From assembly GCF_008000895.1 (NCBI RefSeq), contig NZ_CP042823.1:2111001-2175000 (forward strand): a stretch of 64,000 bases of DNA, given 5' to 3'. Below are positions 47,819 to 54,512 of the stretch, one piece after another. The notes under the pieces are model-generated. The model had not been told where the DNA came from and made no database searches. It saw only the letters and a list, made by a program, of their open reading frames with translations. A program made the position numbers and the translations under genes. The number at the start of each line of letters is the position of its first letter. Position 1 is the first letter of the stretch. Origin of the DNA: Methylobacterium sp. WL1 (GTDB lineage Bacteria; Pseudomonadota; Alphaproteobacteria; Rhizobiales; Beijerinckiaceae).

Positions 47819-48013
47819 GTGTTCACCGTCAAGGGGATCGATCCGTCCGGCCGCGTCATGACCTTCGCGTGCGGGACCGACGAGCAGGCCATGGAGAAGA
47901 CCTGGGAACTCGTCCGGCGCGGGTTCCGGGAGATCGTGGTCGCCGATCCCAAGGGTAAGGAGATGTCGGCGGCCGCGTTCGAGCGGTCCCTGGATATCGA
48001 CTGGGGCGAGTGA
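47819..48013 (+). CDS. Small conserved-looking protein, hypothetical
   Basis: This 64-residue product from a GTG start has a strong GAGGAGAG ribosome site. The sequence 'FTVKGIDPSGRVMTFACGTD' and 'KTWELVRRGFREIVVADPKG' suggests a strand-strand-helix-strand fold like other small stress-type proteins of Rhizobiales. It is divergent from the acidic gene upstream. Function is unknown. Confidence 0.62.
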   Translation: MFTVKGIDPSGRVMTFACGTDEQAMEKTWELVRRGFREIVVADPKGKEMSAAAFERSLDIDWGE

Positions 48014-48139
48014 GCCGCCCCGGCGCGCGACGTTCGTTTCGCGGCGCCGTGGGGCGGGTGCCGGCACCCGCCTGCGTGGATGCGCCTCGCGCGCATCGTC
48101 CTTGTCCGAAAGCCGGCGGCCGCCTTCCGGAACGCGGCT

Positions 48140-48445
48140 TCAGCGGTTGCCGAGTGCCGGACCGCCCGCCGTGCCGCCGGTGCCGGGCGGGCCGCTCGTC
48201 GGCGTGCCGCCGATATTCACCCCCGGTGTCGTGCCCGGGACGGAGGAGTTGCTGGGATTGGCCGTCGCGCCCGTGGTGATCGGGGCGCCGGGTCCGCTGC
48301 CCACCGTGCCGGCTCCGACGCCGCCTGTGGTGGGCGGTGCGGTGACCCCTGTATTGCCGGCCCCCCCGGTGGTCACCTGCGCGGCTGCCGGTCCGGCCAG
48401 CAGGAGGGTCAGGGCGCCCGAGAGCGCCAACGTCGTACGGGTCAT
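48140..48445 (-). CDS. Exported Gly/Thr/Pro-rich protein
   Basis: The 101-residue product has a signal peptide (LALSGALTLLLAGPAAAQ) and a mature part almost wholly Gly/Thr/Pro/Ser/Asn ('GVTAPPTTGGVGAGTVGSGP'). It resembles the larger protein encoded at 43.6 kb in style. No fold is predicted. A weak AAGGA ribosome site precedes it. Confidence 0.58.
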   Translation of the reverse strand: MTRTTLALSGALTLLLAGPAAAQVTTGGAGNTGVTAPPTTGGVGAGTVGSGPGAPITTGATANPSNSSVPGTTPGVNIGGTPTSGPPGTGGTAGGPALGNR

Positions 48446-48522
48446 GGGTTCGTCCGTTCCTTGCGGTCGGACGCCAACGGTCGCGGGCCGCCGAAGTTCG
48501 ACCCGATCCGCCGCCAGCCGGT

Positions 48523-48807
48523 TCAGTGCAGCTCGTAGCAGTTGGTGATCACGCGCGGATTGCGGGTCACGTCGTACAGGATCGAGCACTGAACCAGGTA
48601 CCGCGTGTCCTTCCTCCGAAACAGGATCAGGGACGATCGGTTGTCGAAGGTGCCGGTGTAGCCGGCGATCTCCCAGCCGTCGGCGCTGAGCCGTTCGACG
48701 GTGAGCGGCTCGGCGGCGTCGGCCGCCAGGACCGACGCCAGCGAGGCGGCCAGGCCCAGGCACACCCGCATCGGCCGGGGCGCCCGCTTGATACCGGCGG
48801 TCTTCAC
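48523..48807 (-). CDS. Small exported protein with two cysteines, hypothetical
   Basis: The product has 94 residues: a signal peptide (MRVCLGLAASLASVLAADAA, after a short basic lead) and then a compact 60-residue domain 'LSADGWEIAGYTGTFDNRSS' to 'YLVQCSILYDVTRNPRVITN' plus CYELH. The two Cys could form a disulfide. Small periplasmic proteins of this pattern are frequent in Methylobacterium and Bradyrhizobium but unnamed. The start overlaps the upstream gene's stop by four bases. Confidence 0.6.
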   Translation of the reverse strand: MKTAGIKRAPRPMRVCLGLAASLASVLAADAAEPLTVERLSADGWEIAGYTGTFDNRSSLILFRRKDTRYLVQCSILYDVTRNPRVITNCYELH

Positions 48808-48986
48808 AGGCCCGACACGTCGTCGATGTCCGGCGCCGGCTCTCGTCCCGGTGGCGCGGGATCGTCCTCCGGAGCCGGAGGCAATCGCGGCGGCGGCATG
48901 TCGCCGGTATTGGGCGGCATCGGCAGGCCCTGGGGCAGCTCGGGTTCAGGCGCCTCGTCGGCGCCGGGTGATCTCGGATCGGGCAT
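48804..48986 (-). CDS. Small Pro-rich disordered protein, hypothetical
   Basis: This 60-residue product is nearly half Pro, Asp and Glu ('EAPEPELPQGLPMPPNTGDM'), without hydrophobic segments. It overlaps the following exported-protein gene by ATGA, which suggests a coupled pair. With such a composition a non-coding explanation is possible. Confidence 0.42.
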   Translation of the reverse strand: MPDPRSPGADEAPEPELPQGLPMPPNTGDMPPPRLPPAPEDDPAPPGREPAPDIDDVSGL

Positions 48987-49155
48987 GGCGGGTCCCCCCG
49001 GGGGCGGTGCCGCGTCCCGCGATCGGCGGGCCCGGCACGGACAGAACGGTTGTCCGGCGCGAAGGTGCCCGCCGAATGGCCAAGGCAACCGTTTTGGCCT
49101 CTCACGGTTCTGTCTCGGCGTGGTCGGTCCCGGCGGCGCGAGCGAGAGTGACCCC

Positions 49156-49545
49156 GTGCCCCGTTGCCTTGTCCCGATCCTGACCGCGACCCTGATCGTC
49201 GGCGTCCTGACACCAGCCCTCGCGGGTACGAAGAAGATCAAGATACCGAATCGCTACGACGGCGCCTGGACCATCGTGGCGACGACCTCCGAAGGGCCCT
49301 GCGCGGCCTCGACGAGCTATCAGGTCCAGATCAAGGACAGCGACGCCTCGATCCCGGGGGACGACGTCGATATCGACGGCGGCGTCTCGTCGAGCGGTCG
49401 CGTCGCGGCCACGATCACCAGCGGCTCGAACACGGTGCCGATCGACGGCAGCCTCGACACGCAGGGCGCCGGCAGCGGCACGTGGCGGTCGACCGGCGGG
49501 ATCGTCACCTGCAGCGGCCGCTGGAACGCGCGGCGCTCCGGCTGA
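49156..49545 (+). CDS. Exported beta-rich protein, hypothetical
   Basis: From a GTG start the 129 residues give a signal peptide (LVPILTATLIVGVLTPALAG) and a beta-rich domain: 'YDGAWTIVATTSEGPCAAST', 'VDIDGGVSSSGRVAATITSG', and finally 'GTWRSTGGIVTCSGRWNARR'. Two Cys probably pair. The alternating strand pattern with a G-x-W motif resembles a family of periplasmic proteins common in Rhizobiales with no known role. Confidence 0.68.
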   Translation: MPRCLVPILTATLIVGVLTPALAGTKKIKIPNRYDGAWTIVATTSEGPCAASTSYQVQIKDSDASIPGDDVDIDGGVSSSGRVAATITSGSNTVPIDGSLDTQGAGSGTWRSTGGIVTCSGRWNARRSG

Positions 49546-49584
49546 CAGGCGCGCCGGCCGGGGGAATCTCCGGTCGGAGGGATC

Positions 49585-49869
49585 TCAGGCCGGCCGGCGA
49601 CGGAGGCTCGGCCGGTCGGGTTCCGGCTCGTTCGTCGTCGCGCCGATCTCCTCCGCCTTGCGCCACACGGAGCGGCAGACGAGGATCTCGGCGCTGGCGT
49701 CGATGTTGAGCACGAAGTGCTCCGGCACGATCTCGGCGTTCGGAAGGGCGACGCGGACGCCGCCCAGCGAGCGATCGTAGACGATGCAAGGCAGGCTGCG
49801 GTGCTCGTCGATGGAGATGCTGCCGGTCTCGTTCAGCACCGTGCGCGGGGCGCTCCGTCGATCAAGCAT
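49585..49869 (-). CDS. PilZ-domain protein (cyclic di-GMP receptor)
   Basis: This 94-residue single-domain PilZ protein has both ligand motifs: RRSAPR (R-x3-R type, residues 4-9) and DRSLGG (D-x-S-x2-G, near residue 32). It should therefore bind cyclic di-GMP, the product of PleD and of the second cyclase in this window. It has no output domain, so it probably acts by binding a partner. It lies among small exported-protein genes. Confidence 0.85.
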   Translation of the reverse strand: MLDRRSAPRTVLNETGSISIDEHRSLPCIVYDRSLGGVRVALPNAEIVPEHFVLNIDASAEILVCRSVWRKAEEIGATTNEPEPDRPSLRRRPA

Positions 49870-49981
49870 TGCCGTCTCGTGAACTGCAAAGCGCGCAGGA
49901 TCGGCGCGTCGGGTTCAGAACCGGTTCCGGAAATGCATCGGATTGTCCGCGTCCGCCCTCAAAGGAGGGTGCGAGGCCTCA

Positions 49982-50164
49982 CTATCCGGTGACCACTCCG
50001 ACCAGCGTCGCCAGGAACCCGAGGGCGACGGCGCCGATCCCGCTCATGAACATCACGTCCCAGCCCGCGAAGTCCTTCGACCGGGGCGCGCGGGTGAAGG
50101 CGAACGCGGTGACCGCGACGCCGCACACGATGAGGGCGACGGCGATGGTGATCGGTGTGGACAT
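49982..50164 (-). CDS. Small two-span membrane protein, hypothetical
   Basis: This 60-residue product has spans 'ITIAVALIVCGVAVTAFAFT' and 'FMSGIGAVALGFLATLVGVV' joined by a polar loop (RAPRSKDFAGWD). GGAGG lies eight bases before the ATG. No family is recognised. A 17-bp palindrome lies about 135 bases upstream. Confidence 0.65.
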   Translation of the reverse strand: MSTPITIAVALIVCGVAVTAFAFTRAPRSKDFAGWDVMFMSGIGAVALGFLATLVGVVTG

Positions 50165-50298
50165 GGCGTGTTCCTCCGACGCCGGCTTGCTGGCCCTTTG
50201 GGCTCTTGTCAGGACGATTGCAGCCGGCGTGATCTGCTTTCAGGACGTCCGTCCTCGAAACATGACAGACGTTCCAAGTGGGAACAAGGCCATAATCT

Positions 50299-50315
50299 GT
50301 TCTGCACTGCAGAAC
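50299..50315. promoter_or_regulatory. Perfect 17-bp palindrome, candidate operator
   Basis: GTTCTGCACTGCAGAAC has perfect 8-base arms about a central C. It lies in a 247-base gap, 135 bases upstream of the small membrane-protein gene. The arms resemble sites for dimeric regulators; the usual alphaproteobacterial LexA box is a direct repeat of GTTC, so LexA is unlikely. Confidence 0.4.
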
Positions 50316-50411
50316 GACGGTGGAGCGCGCCGCGTTATCTGGCACCCGCGGCGGTTATTCCAGGCGAAAAACCTGGAAGGTCCCTCTGCTTACGGTGGTG
50401 GGCCGAGCCCC

Positions 50412-50774
50412 TCAATCCACAAAGACCCGAACGCCGTCCGTGTTGAGGATGTCCCGCTGGTCGGCGCACCATTGGTCCGCTCCGACCTCCGCGATGGTCT
50501 TGGCGACGCGTTGGCCTTCCTCCGCGATGGCGGCCTGAGCCCTTCGACGGCCGAGGGCGGCGTCGAGGGCCCTTCGCACCGTCCGGGACAGACCCTCGGA
50601 CACCGTGTCGTCCACGGTGTAGATCTTGCGGCAATACAGGACGATGCCGGCCTGGGCGCCGATGATCCGCACCAGCCCCTCGATCGTCTCGGTGCGCTTG
50701 TCGTCCTCGGCCATCGCGGGTGCGGACGGCAGGGTCGACGCGGCCAGCGCGGCGGCGAGCAGAACGCGTCTCAT
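50412..50774 (-). CDS. Small exported helical protein, hypothetical
   Basis: The 120-residue product has a signal peptide ('LLAAALAASTLPSAPAMAED') and a mature helical domain with two Cys ('IGAQAGIVLYCRKIYTVDDT', 'IAEVGADQWCADQRDILN'). The AGAGGATCC ribosome site is reasonable. Similar periplasmic proteins occur in other Methylobacterium-like genomes, unnamed. Function is unknown. Confidence 0.66.
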   Translation of the reverse strand: MRRVLLAAALAASTLPSAPAMAEDDKRTETIEGLVRIIGAQAGIVLYCRKIYTVDDTVSEGLSRTVRRALDAALGRRRAQAAIAEEGQRVAKTIAEVGADQWCADQRDILNTDGVRVFVD

Positions 50775-51041
50775 CGGTGTGGGGATCCTCTGTGGGCTGG
50801 GGAACGACGCAGCGCGCGCGGCGCCGACCCCGCGACACAGAGAGATAGGGCTGCCGCTTCCGGATGCCCCCCGGGCCCGAGACTCGGCGAAGCGGCATCG
50901 GATCGCGGCACGCAGGCCCGGTTCGTCCTGGGCCCTGCGCGATGGGGCGCGCGAGCGGACCTGTCCGTCCCCGGCGGGTCGGCCTCCGGCAGGACCGGTT
51001 GGACCCTACGCCCCTGAAGCACCGATCGCGTGCGAACCGAA

Positions 51042-51143
51042 GACTCTCCGGCCAGCGACTCTCCGGCCGGCGACTCTCCGGCCAACGACGTGCGGGCCGA
51101 GTATTTCCAAACCGAGTATTTCCGGGCCGATTATTTCCTAGCC
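51042..51143. repeat. 15-bp periodic tandem array
   Basis: Three units GACTCTCCGGCCAGC-like (51042-51086) are followed by a shortened 12-base unit. Three units GAGTATTTCCAAACC-like then follow (51099-51143). A 15-base period equals five codons in any frame. On the minus strand, in frame with the neighbouring gene, the units read S-A-R-K-Y, S-V-W-K-Y and then S-L-A-G-E, S-P-A-G-E, S-L-A-G-E. The last unit holds that gene's stop codon. Confidence 0.75.
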
Positions 51144-51403
51144 GACATCATGTCGTGGGTCAGCACGGTCAGCTTGCCGATCAGGCTGGAGATGTCGGCG
51201 CCCTTGCACGACCAGTGCGTGCCGATCGCCTCGCCATCCGTCGAGACCGAGACGACCGCCACCGAGCGCAGCCGCCCCTCGCGGGCGAGGGCGAGCTGCT
51301 CCTGCAGCACCGCGATCACCGAAGCGGTGTCCTCGTCGGCCACGGTCGGCGCGATATGCGTCGGGAAGGCCACCACGGAGTTCGTCTGCTCACGCTTCAT
51401 CAT
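51131..51403 (-). CDS. Small protein of unknown function, stop codon in a repeat unit
   Basis: The product has 90 residues from the first of two adjacent ATGs (MMKREQTNSVV). The body is alpha/beta: 'DTASVIAVLQEQLALAREGR', 'LRSVAVVSVSTDGEAIGTHW', ending 'ISSLIGKLTVLTHDMMSARK'. Very similar short proteins with the G-x-I-x-T-x-W segment are known in Rhizobiales without assigned function. The TAA stop occupies the place of TAC in the first unit of a 15-bp repeat array, and the frame stays open for another 119 codons past it, beginning with pentad repeats. Confidence 0.66.
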   Translation of the reverse strand: MMKREQTNSVVAFPTHIAPTVADEDTASVIAVLQEQLALAREGRLRSVAVVSVSTDGEAIGTHWSCKGADISSLIGKLTVLTHDMMSARK

Positions 51404-51671
51404 GCTTCGACCCAGCACCTGTTCTTCACAGGTACCGGCGTGGGCATCAGCTTTGTGCAGAGTGTGGCAGCTTGTCCGTGTCGGGCCACGTCGCAGACAT
51501 GTGTGGCTACGGGGCAACGACTACGGGCCGGACCGAATGACGTGACGGCCCGGACTTGTCGAAGGCGGCACGCTGGCGACGGATGAGGGATCCGGAGGGC
51601 GCGCACCGGTCGTGCAGGGCCGGGACGACCTCGGCGGCATCCGCCGCCGGAGGCGTCGAAGTCGATGTCGC

Positions 51672-52139
51672 TCAGGCCGCCTTGCGACCCTTGCGCTCGC
51701 GGTCGGCCATGGCACCGGGCTGACCCAGGCCGATCGCCTTGGCGAGGGCGGAGCGCTGCTCGGCGTAGCTCGGGGCGACCATCGGGTAGTCGGTGGGGAG
51801 GCCGTAGCGCTCGCGGTAGCTCTGCGGGCTGAGACCGTTGGCGGTCAGGTGCCGCTTGAGCGTCTTGTAGGTCTTGCCGTCGATGAAGCTGACGATCCCG
51901 TCATGCTGGACCGACTTGCGGATCTGGCCCGCGCTCGGCTTGTCGACGGCCACGGGCGCCTCGGCACTGGCTGCGGCGGCGCTCGTCCCGGAGGCGAGAC
52001 CTGCGATCGCGCCGTGCACCCGGGCGATCAGGGCCGGCAGCTCGCTGGCCGGAACGGGATTGTTCGATACGTAGGCGGCGACGACGTCGCCCGCCAAGCC
52101 GATAAGGTCAGGCGTGTGCACAATCGCTTCTTCTGTCAC
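51672..52139 (-). CDS. MucR/Ros-family transcriptional regulator lacking zinc cysteines
   Basis: The 155-residue protein has the MucR signature 'RKSVQHDGIVSFIDGKTYKT' followed by 'LKRHLTANGLSPQSYRERYG' and 'LPTDYPMVAPSYAEQRSALA'. MucR/Ros proteins bind AT-rich DNA and control exopolysaccharide, motility and symbiosis or virulence genes. In zinc-binding Ros the loop carries C-x2-C; here the matching positions are Ser and Asp, while the KRH histidine remains. The fold may therefore be stabilised without zinc, as reported for some Mesorhizobium homologues. A 690-base gap precedes the start, suited to autoregulation by such a protein. Confidence 0.92.
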   Translation of the reverse strand: MTEEAIVHTPDLIGLAGDVVAAYVSNNPVPASELPALIARVHGAIAGLASGTSAAAASAEAPVAVDKPSAGQIRKSVQHDGIVSFIDGKTYKTLKRHLTANGLSPQSYRERYGLPTDYPMVAPSYAEQRSALAKAIGLGQPGAMADRERKGRKAA

Positions 52140-52831
52140 TTCATGGTTCCCGATGTACCCCTCACACGCGATTTGCTACTTCTCCCACCCGAATGCAAGT
52201 TACAAAATCATTCTTCTGGATGCGTAACGGACATGATCGCTGTGCATGCTCGCGCCCCCGGGTAGGGAATTCTGACACAACCGTCAGGTGAACTATCCTG
52301 GCGGTCTGCAGATTTAAAAAATCACTGCCCCAGTGTTTCCGGCCCGCGCCCAATCGTTTGCCGCGTCTGAGATTATACGGATTCCTGGTCCGGCCCGTGA
52401 TTCGAACCGTTTGGTCGAAGACCCGATGATGCGTCCGCCGGCCCGAGCGTAGCACCACATGCTTTGTCAGCGCAGGCGTGGAATATTCTTCTTCAACAGA
52501 GTGATCGTTGGATCAGGGGAAGTTGTCAGGCCTCCGCAGCATCTCGGCGTTGGCCTGCCGGCGTTGGTTGCGACACGGTGAGTGTGTGTGCAGGACTGTG
52601 CGCCCGACGTTCCGACCACGGCTGGACCTGCACGGTGGGGGCGCAGAGGGGATCGAGCGTCATGGTTAAGGCACAGCCGCGATCCCCCGGTGGCGTCCGG
52701 CGCCAGCCCTCCCCGGCTCCGCACCTTGCATGATTGGGGTGCCCCGATATTCTCAACTTCAAGGCGATTAGTCTTTGAAAGGCGGTCGTCGCCGCGGTGA
52801 CGCGCGGGCTCGGGCATGGCATTGGCCAACC
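52140..52831. other. Long intergenic region upstream of mucR
   Basis: Nearly 700 bases of lower G+C lie between mucR (leftward) and a small membrane-protein gene (rightward). No open frame here has protein-like composition. Two hairpins, at 52281-52304 and 52323-52335, lie near the mucR end. The remainder (52340-52800) shows no family I recognise; a small RNA or a long regulatory leader is possible. Confidence 0.4.
52281..52335 (-). terminator. Hairpin pair with a T-run upstream of mucR
   Basis: On the minus strand CACTG-GGG-CAGTG is followed at once by ATTTTTTA, the form of a small intrinsic terminator. Next comes CCGCCAGG...CCTGACGG, an 8-bp stem with one wobble pair. A terminator here would end a transcript coming from 52340-52800 before mucR. 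The first stem is short, so confidence is low. Confidence 0.35.
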
Positions 52832-53038
52832 ATGCTCCTGCTCGTTCTCCTCCTCGCCCTTCTGGTCGTCCTGGCCGTTATGATCATCACGCGGCGCTGG
52901 ACCGGCCGGCTGGCCTCGCTGGCGACCCTGATCGCCGGGGCAATCATGGCGCTGTGGCTGGCTCAGGTCGGGTTGCTGCCGGGCTCCACCGGCCCGCTCA
53001 CACCGGACCGGCCCCGCATTCCGGGGCTCGACCGGTAA
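52832..53038 (+). CDS. Small two-span membrane protein, hypothetical
   Basis: The 68-residue product has two membrane spans (MLLLVLLLALLVVLAVMII; 'LATLIAGAIMALWLAQVGLL') and a short Pro-rich tail ending PGLDR. The ribosome site is weak. The next small membrane gene begins 34 bases on, so they may be co-transcribed. No family is recognised. Confidence 0.55.
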   Translation: MLLLVLLLALLVVLAVMIITRRWTGRLASLATLIAGAIMALWLAQVGLLPGSTGPLTPDRPRIPGLDR

Positions 53039-53072
53039 CGCGCCGGTAACCGTCCCGGCGCGAGCATGGGGC

Positions 53073-53258
53073 ATGCCCACGCTGTCCGCCCCGCGCCTGC
53101 TCACCTTCCTGGTCTCGGCCGTGCTCATCGGCCTTGCCGTCGCCAGCCTCTACACCCGCATCCCGATGGTCGGGCGGACGGTCGTGGCGCACCGGCAATG
53201 GTTCTTCATCGGGGCCTACCTGCTGCTGGCGCTCGGCGTCACGACCCGCAGCCTCTGA
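53073..53258 (+). CDS. Small two-span membrane protein, hypothetical
   Basis: The 61 residues include spans 'LLTFLVSAVLIGLAVASLYT' and 'WFFIGAYLLLALGVTTRSL' with a basic loop (RIPMVGRTVVAHRQ). The pattern resembles small DUF-type inner-membrane proteins found singly across Rhizobiales. It follows another small membrane-protein gene closely. Confidence 0.62.
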   Translation: MPTLSAPRLLTFLVSAVLIGLAVASLYTRIPMVGRTVVAHRQWFFIGAYLLLALGVTTRSL

Positions 53259-53357
53259 CCGGGGACGGCCGGACGCGTCGCCGCCCCCGGCGAGCCGGCG
53301 GCCATCTTTCGCGGGGACGCCCTATCGCAACCGCGCCGCGTGCTTCAAAGGAAGCGG

Positions 53358-53612
53358 ATGGCGATGAAGACGACATTCGTGGTGCAGCCGTTCGAGCTGC
53401 ATCGGAAGCGACTGAGGCCGGCCCGGCAGGAGCCCGCCCAGAGCGAGTTCGGCGCGCTCAAGAAGGCCGAGGCGCTGGCCGCCCGGATGCCGGGCGCGGC
53501 GGCGCTGAAGGTGGTCGCCGACGACGAGACCGGCGAGCTCGAGGGCGTGACCATCCTCGGCCAGTTCGGTGAGGTGCCGGAAGACTTCGCCGAGAGCCTG
53601 CAGGGCGGTTGA
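53358..53612 (+). CDS. Small cytoplasmic protein, hypothetical
   Basis: The product has 84 residues from the ATG at 53358, with AAGGA five bases upstream (an ATG two codons later is possible). 'TTFVVQPFELHRKRLRPARQ' and then 'ALKKAEALAARMPGAAALKV' and 'DETGELEGVTILGQFGEVPE' describe a small alpha/beta protein of a type common in Methylobacterium and Bradyrhizobium genomes. Function is unknown. Confidence 0.66.
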   Translation: MAMKTTFVVQPFELHRKRLRPARQEPAQSEFGALKKAEALAARMPGAAALKVVADDETGELEGVTILGQFGEVPEDFAESLQGG

Positions 53613-53743
53613 CGCATCTCACCGAGGCCTGGACCGCGGCAGGTATACGCCGGGGGCGAAATGCATCTTTCGCCCACTGGACACTACGTAGAAACAACGT
53701 AGCACGATGCTGGCGCGCGATCGCGTCTCCAGAGCCAATATCC

Positions 53744-53977
53744 GTGCCCCGATACTTCATCGATCTCCACGATGGTGCGAACCTAGTTCGTGACCAGAAG
53801 GGCTTCGACCTGCCCGATCTCGCCGCCGCGCAGGCGCAGGCGGTGCGCATGATGACCCGGATCGCGCAGGGGCTCTCGGACCCGCGGGTGCGGCAGGATT
53901 ACGTGATCGCCGTCCGGGACGAGCAGGGCGCCGTCCGCCTGCGGCTGCGCCTGTCCTACGATGTCGAGCCGGACTGA
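53744..53977 (+). CDS. DUF6894 family protein
   Basis: This 77-residue product from a GTG start begins 'MPRYFIDLHDGANLVRDQKG', then 'FDLPDLAAAQAQAVRMM' and a C-terminal strand pair ('YVIAVRDEQGAVRLRLRLSY'). These are the features of the DUF6894 family, which is very frequent in Rhizobiales and of unknown role. A small inverted repeat (CTACGT with ACGTAG, near 53684-53703) lies just upstream. Confidence 0.8.
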   Translation: MPRYFIDLHDGANLVRDQKGFDLPDLAAAQAQAVRMMTRIAQGLSDPRVRQDYVIAVRDEQGAVRLRLRLSYDVEPD

Positions 53978-54064
53978 ACACCCGGGCCGCCGGTCGCGCG
54001 TGCTGCGACGAAAGCGGGCGTGGCGCGTTGGTGTCGCGCCGGTTCGGAGGAGCGGGGAGAACGC

Positions 54065-54496
54065 ATGAGACGCTTGAGGATCGCGACCCGGACGGGTCTG
54101 GCGGCGCTTGCGCTGCTGGCCTGCTCGACGGCGCTTCCAGCCATGGCCCAGACGCCGCCGCCGCCGCAGGCGGGCTCGGCCCCGGCGACGCCGGACAACG
54201 CCATCCTGCTCACGGTCTTCCTGCGGCACGACCAGTCGCGTCCGCTTTCCGAGCTGAACGCGCAGCTGGCCAAGCAGGGCTTCTACAAGGCCTTCCCGCC
54301 GCCGGGTGTCGAGGTCGTGTCCTGGAACGTCGTCATGGGCATCGGGCAGATCATTGTCCTGCGGCTGCCCGCGACCCGGCTCCGCGAAATCAACCGCGTC
54401 CTCGAGGATACCGCCTGGGGCGCATACCGCACCGAGTTCTACCCCACCTACGATTACAAGGCCGTCGGTCTCGCCGAGCACGACAAGGCCCGGTGA
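54065..54496 (+). CDS. Conserved exported protein of Rhizobiales, unknown function
   Basis: The 143-residue product has a signal peptide ('LAALALLACSTALPAMAQ') and a domain with 'LLTVFLRHDQSRPLSELNAQ', 'FPPPGVEVVSWNVVMGIGQI', and 'AWGAYRTEFYPTYDY'. I recognise this as a widely conserved but uncharacterised rhizobial family. GGGGAGAACGC precedes the ATG. It is convergent with the cyclase gene downstream. Confidence 0.75.
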   Translation: MRRLRIATRTGLAALALLACSTALPAMAQTPPPPQAGSAPATPDNAILLTVFLRHDQSRPLSELNAQLAKQGFYKAFPPPGVEVVSWNVVMGIGQIIVLRLPATRLREINRVLEDTAWGAYRTEFYPTYDYKAVGLAEHDKAR

Positions 54497-54512
54497 GCGG
54501 GGCCGCCGGCCG

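Noticed and set aside
50299..50315. Palindrome considered as a LexA (SOS) box
   Set aside because: Alphaproteobacterial LexA sites are direct repeats GTTC-N7-GTTC; this is an inverted repeat and no SOS gene follows.
51042..51143. Tandem array considered as a CRISPR
   Set aside because: Units are contiguous 15-mers without spacers; no cas genes are present.
51030..51545. Plus-strand frame with pentapeptide-like repeats (EDSPA, EYFQT)
   Set aside because: The repeats are a product of the 15-bp array in any frame; beyond it the frame is antisense to a better-supported gene.
52385..52420. A TTCGAAT T-loop-like word suggesting a tRNA on the minus strand
   Set aside because: The bases on either side do not pair as a T stem, and no acceptor or anticodon stem could be drawn around it.
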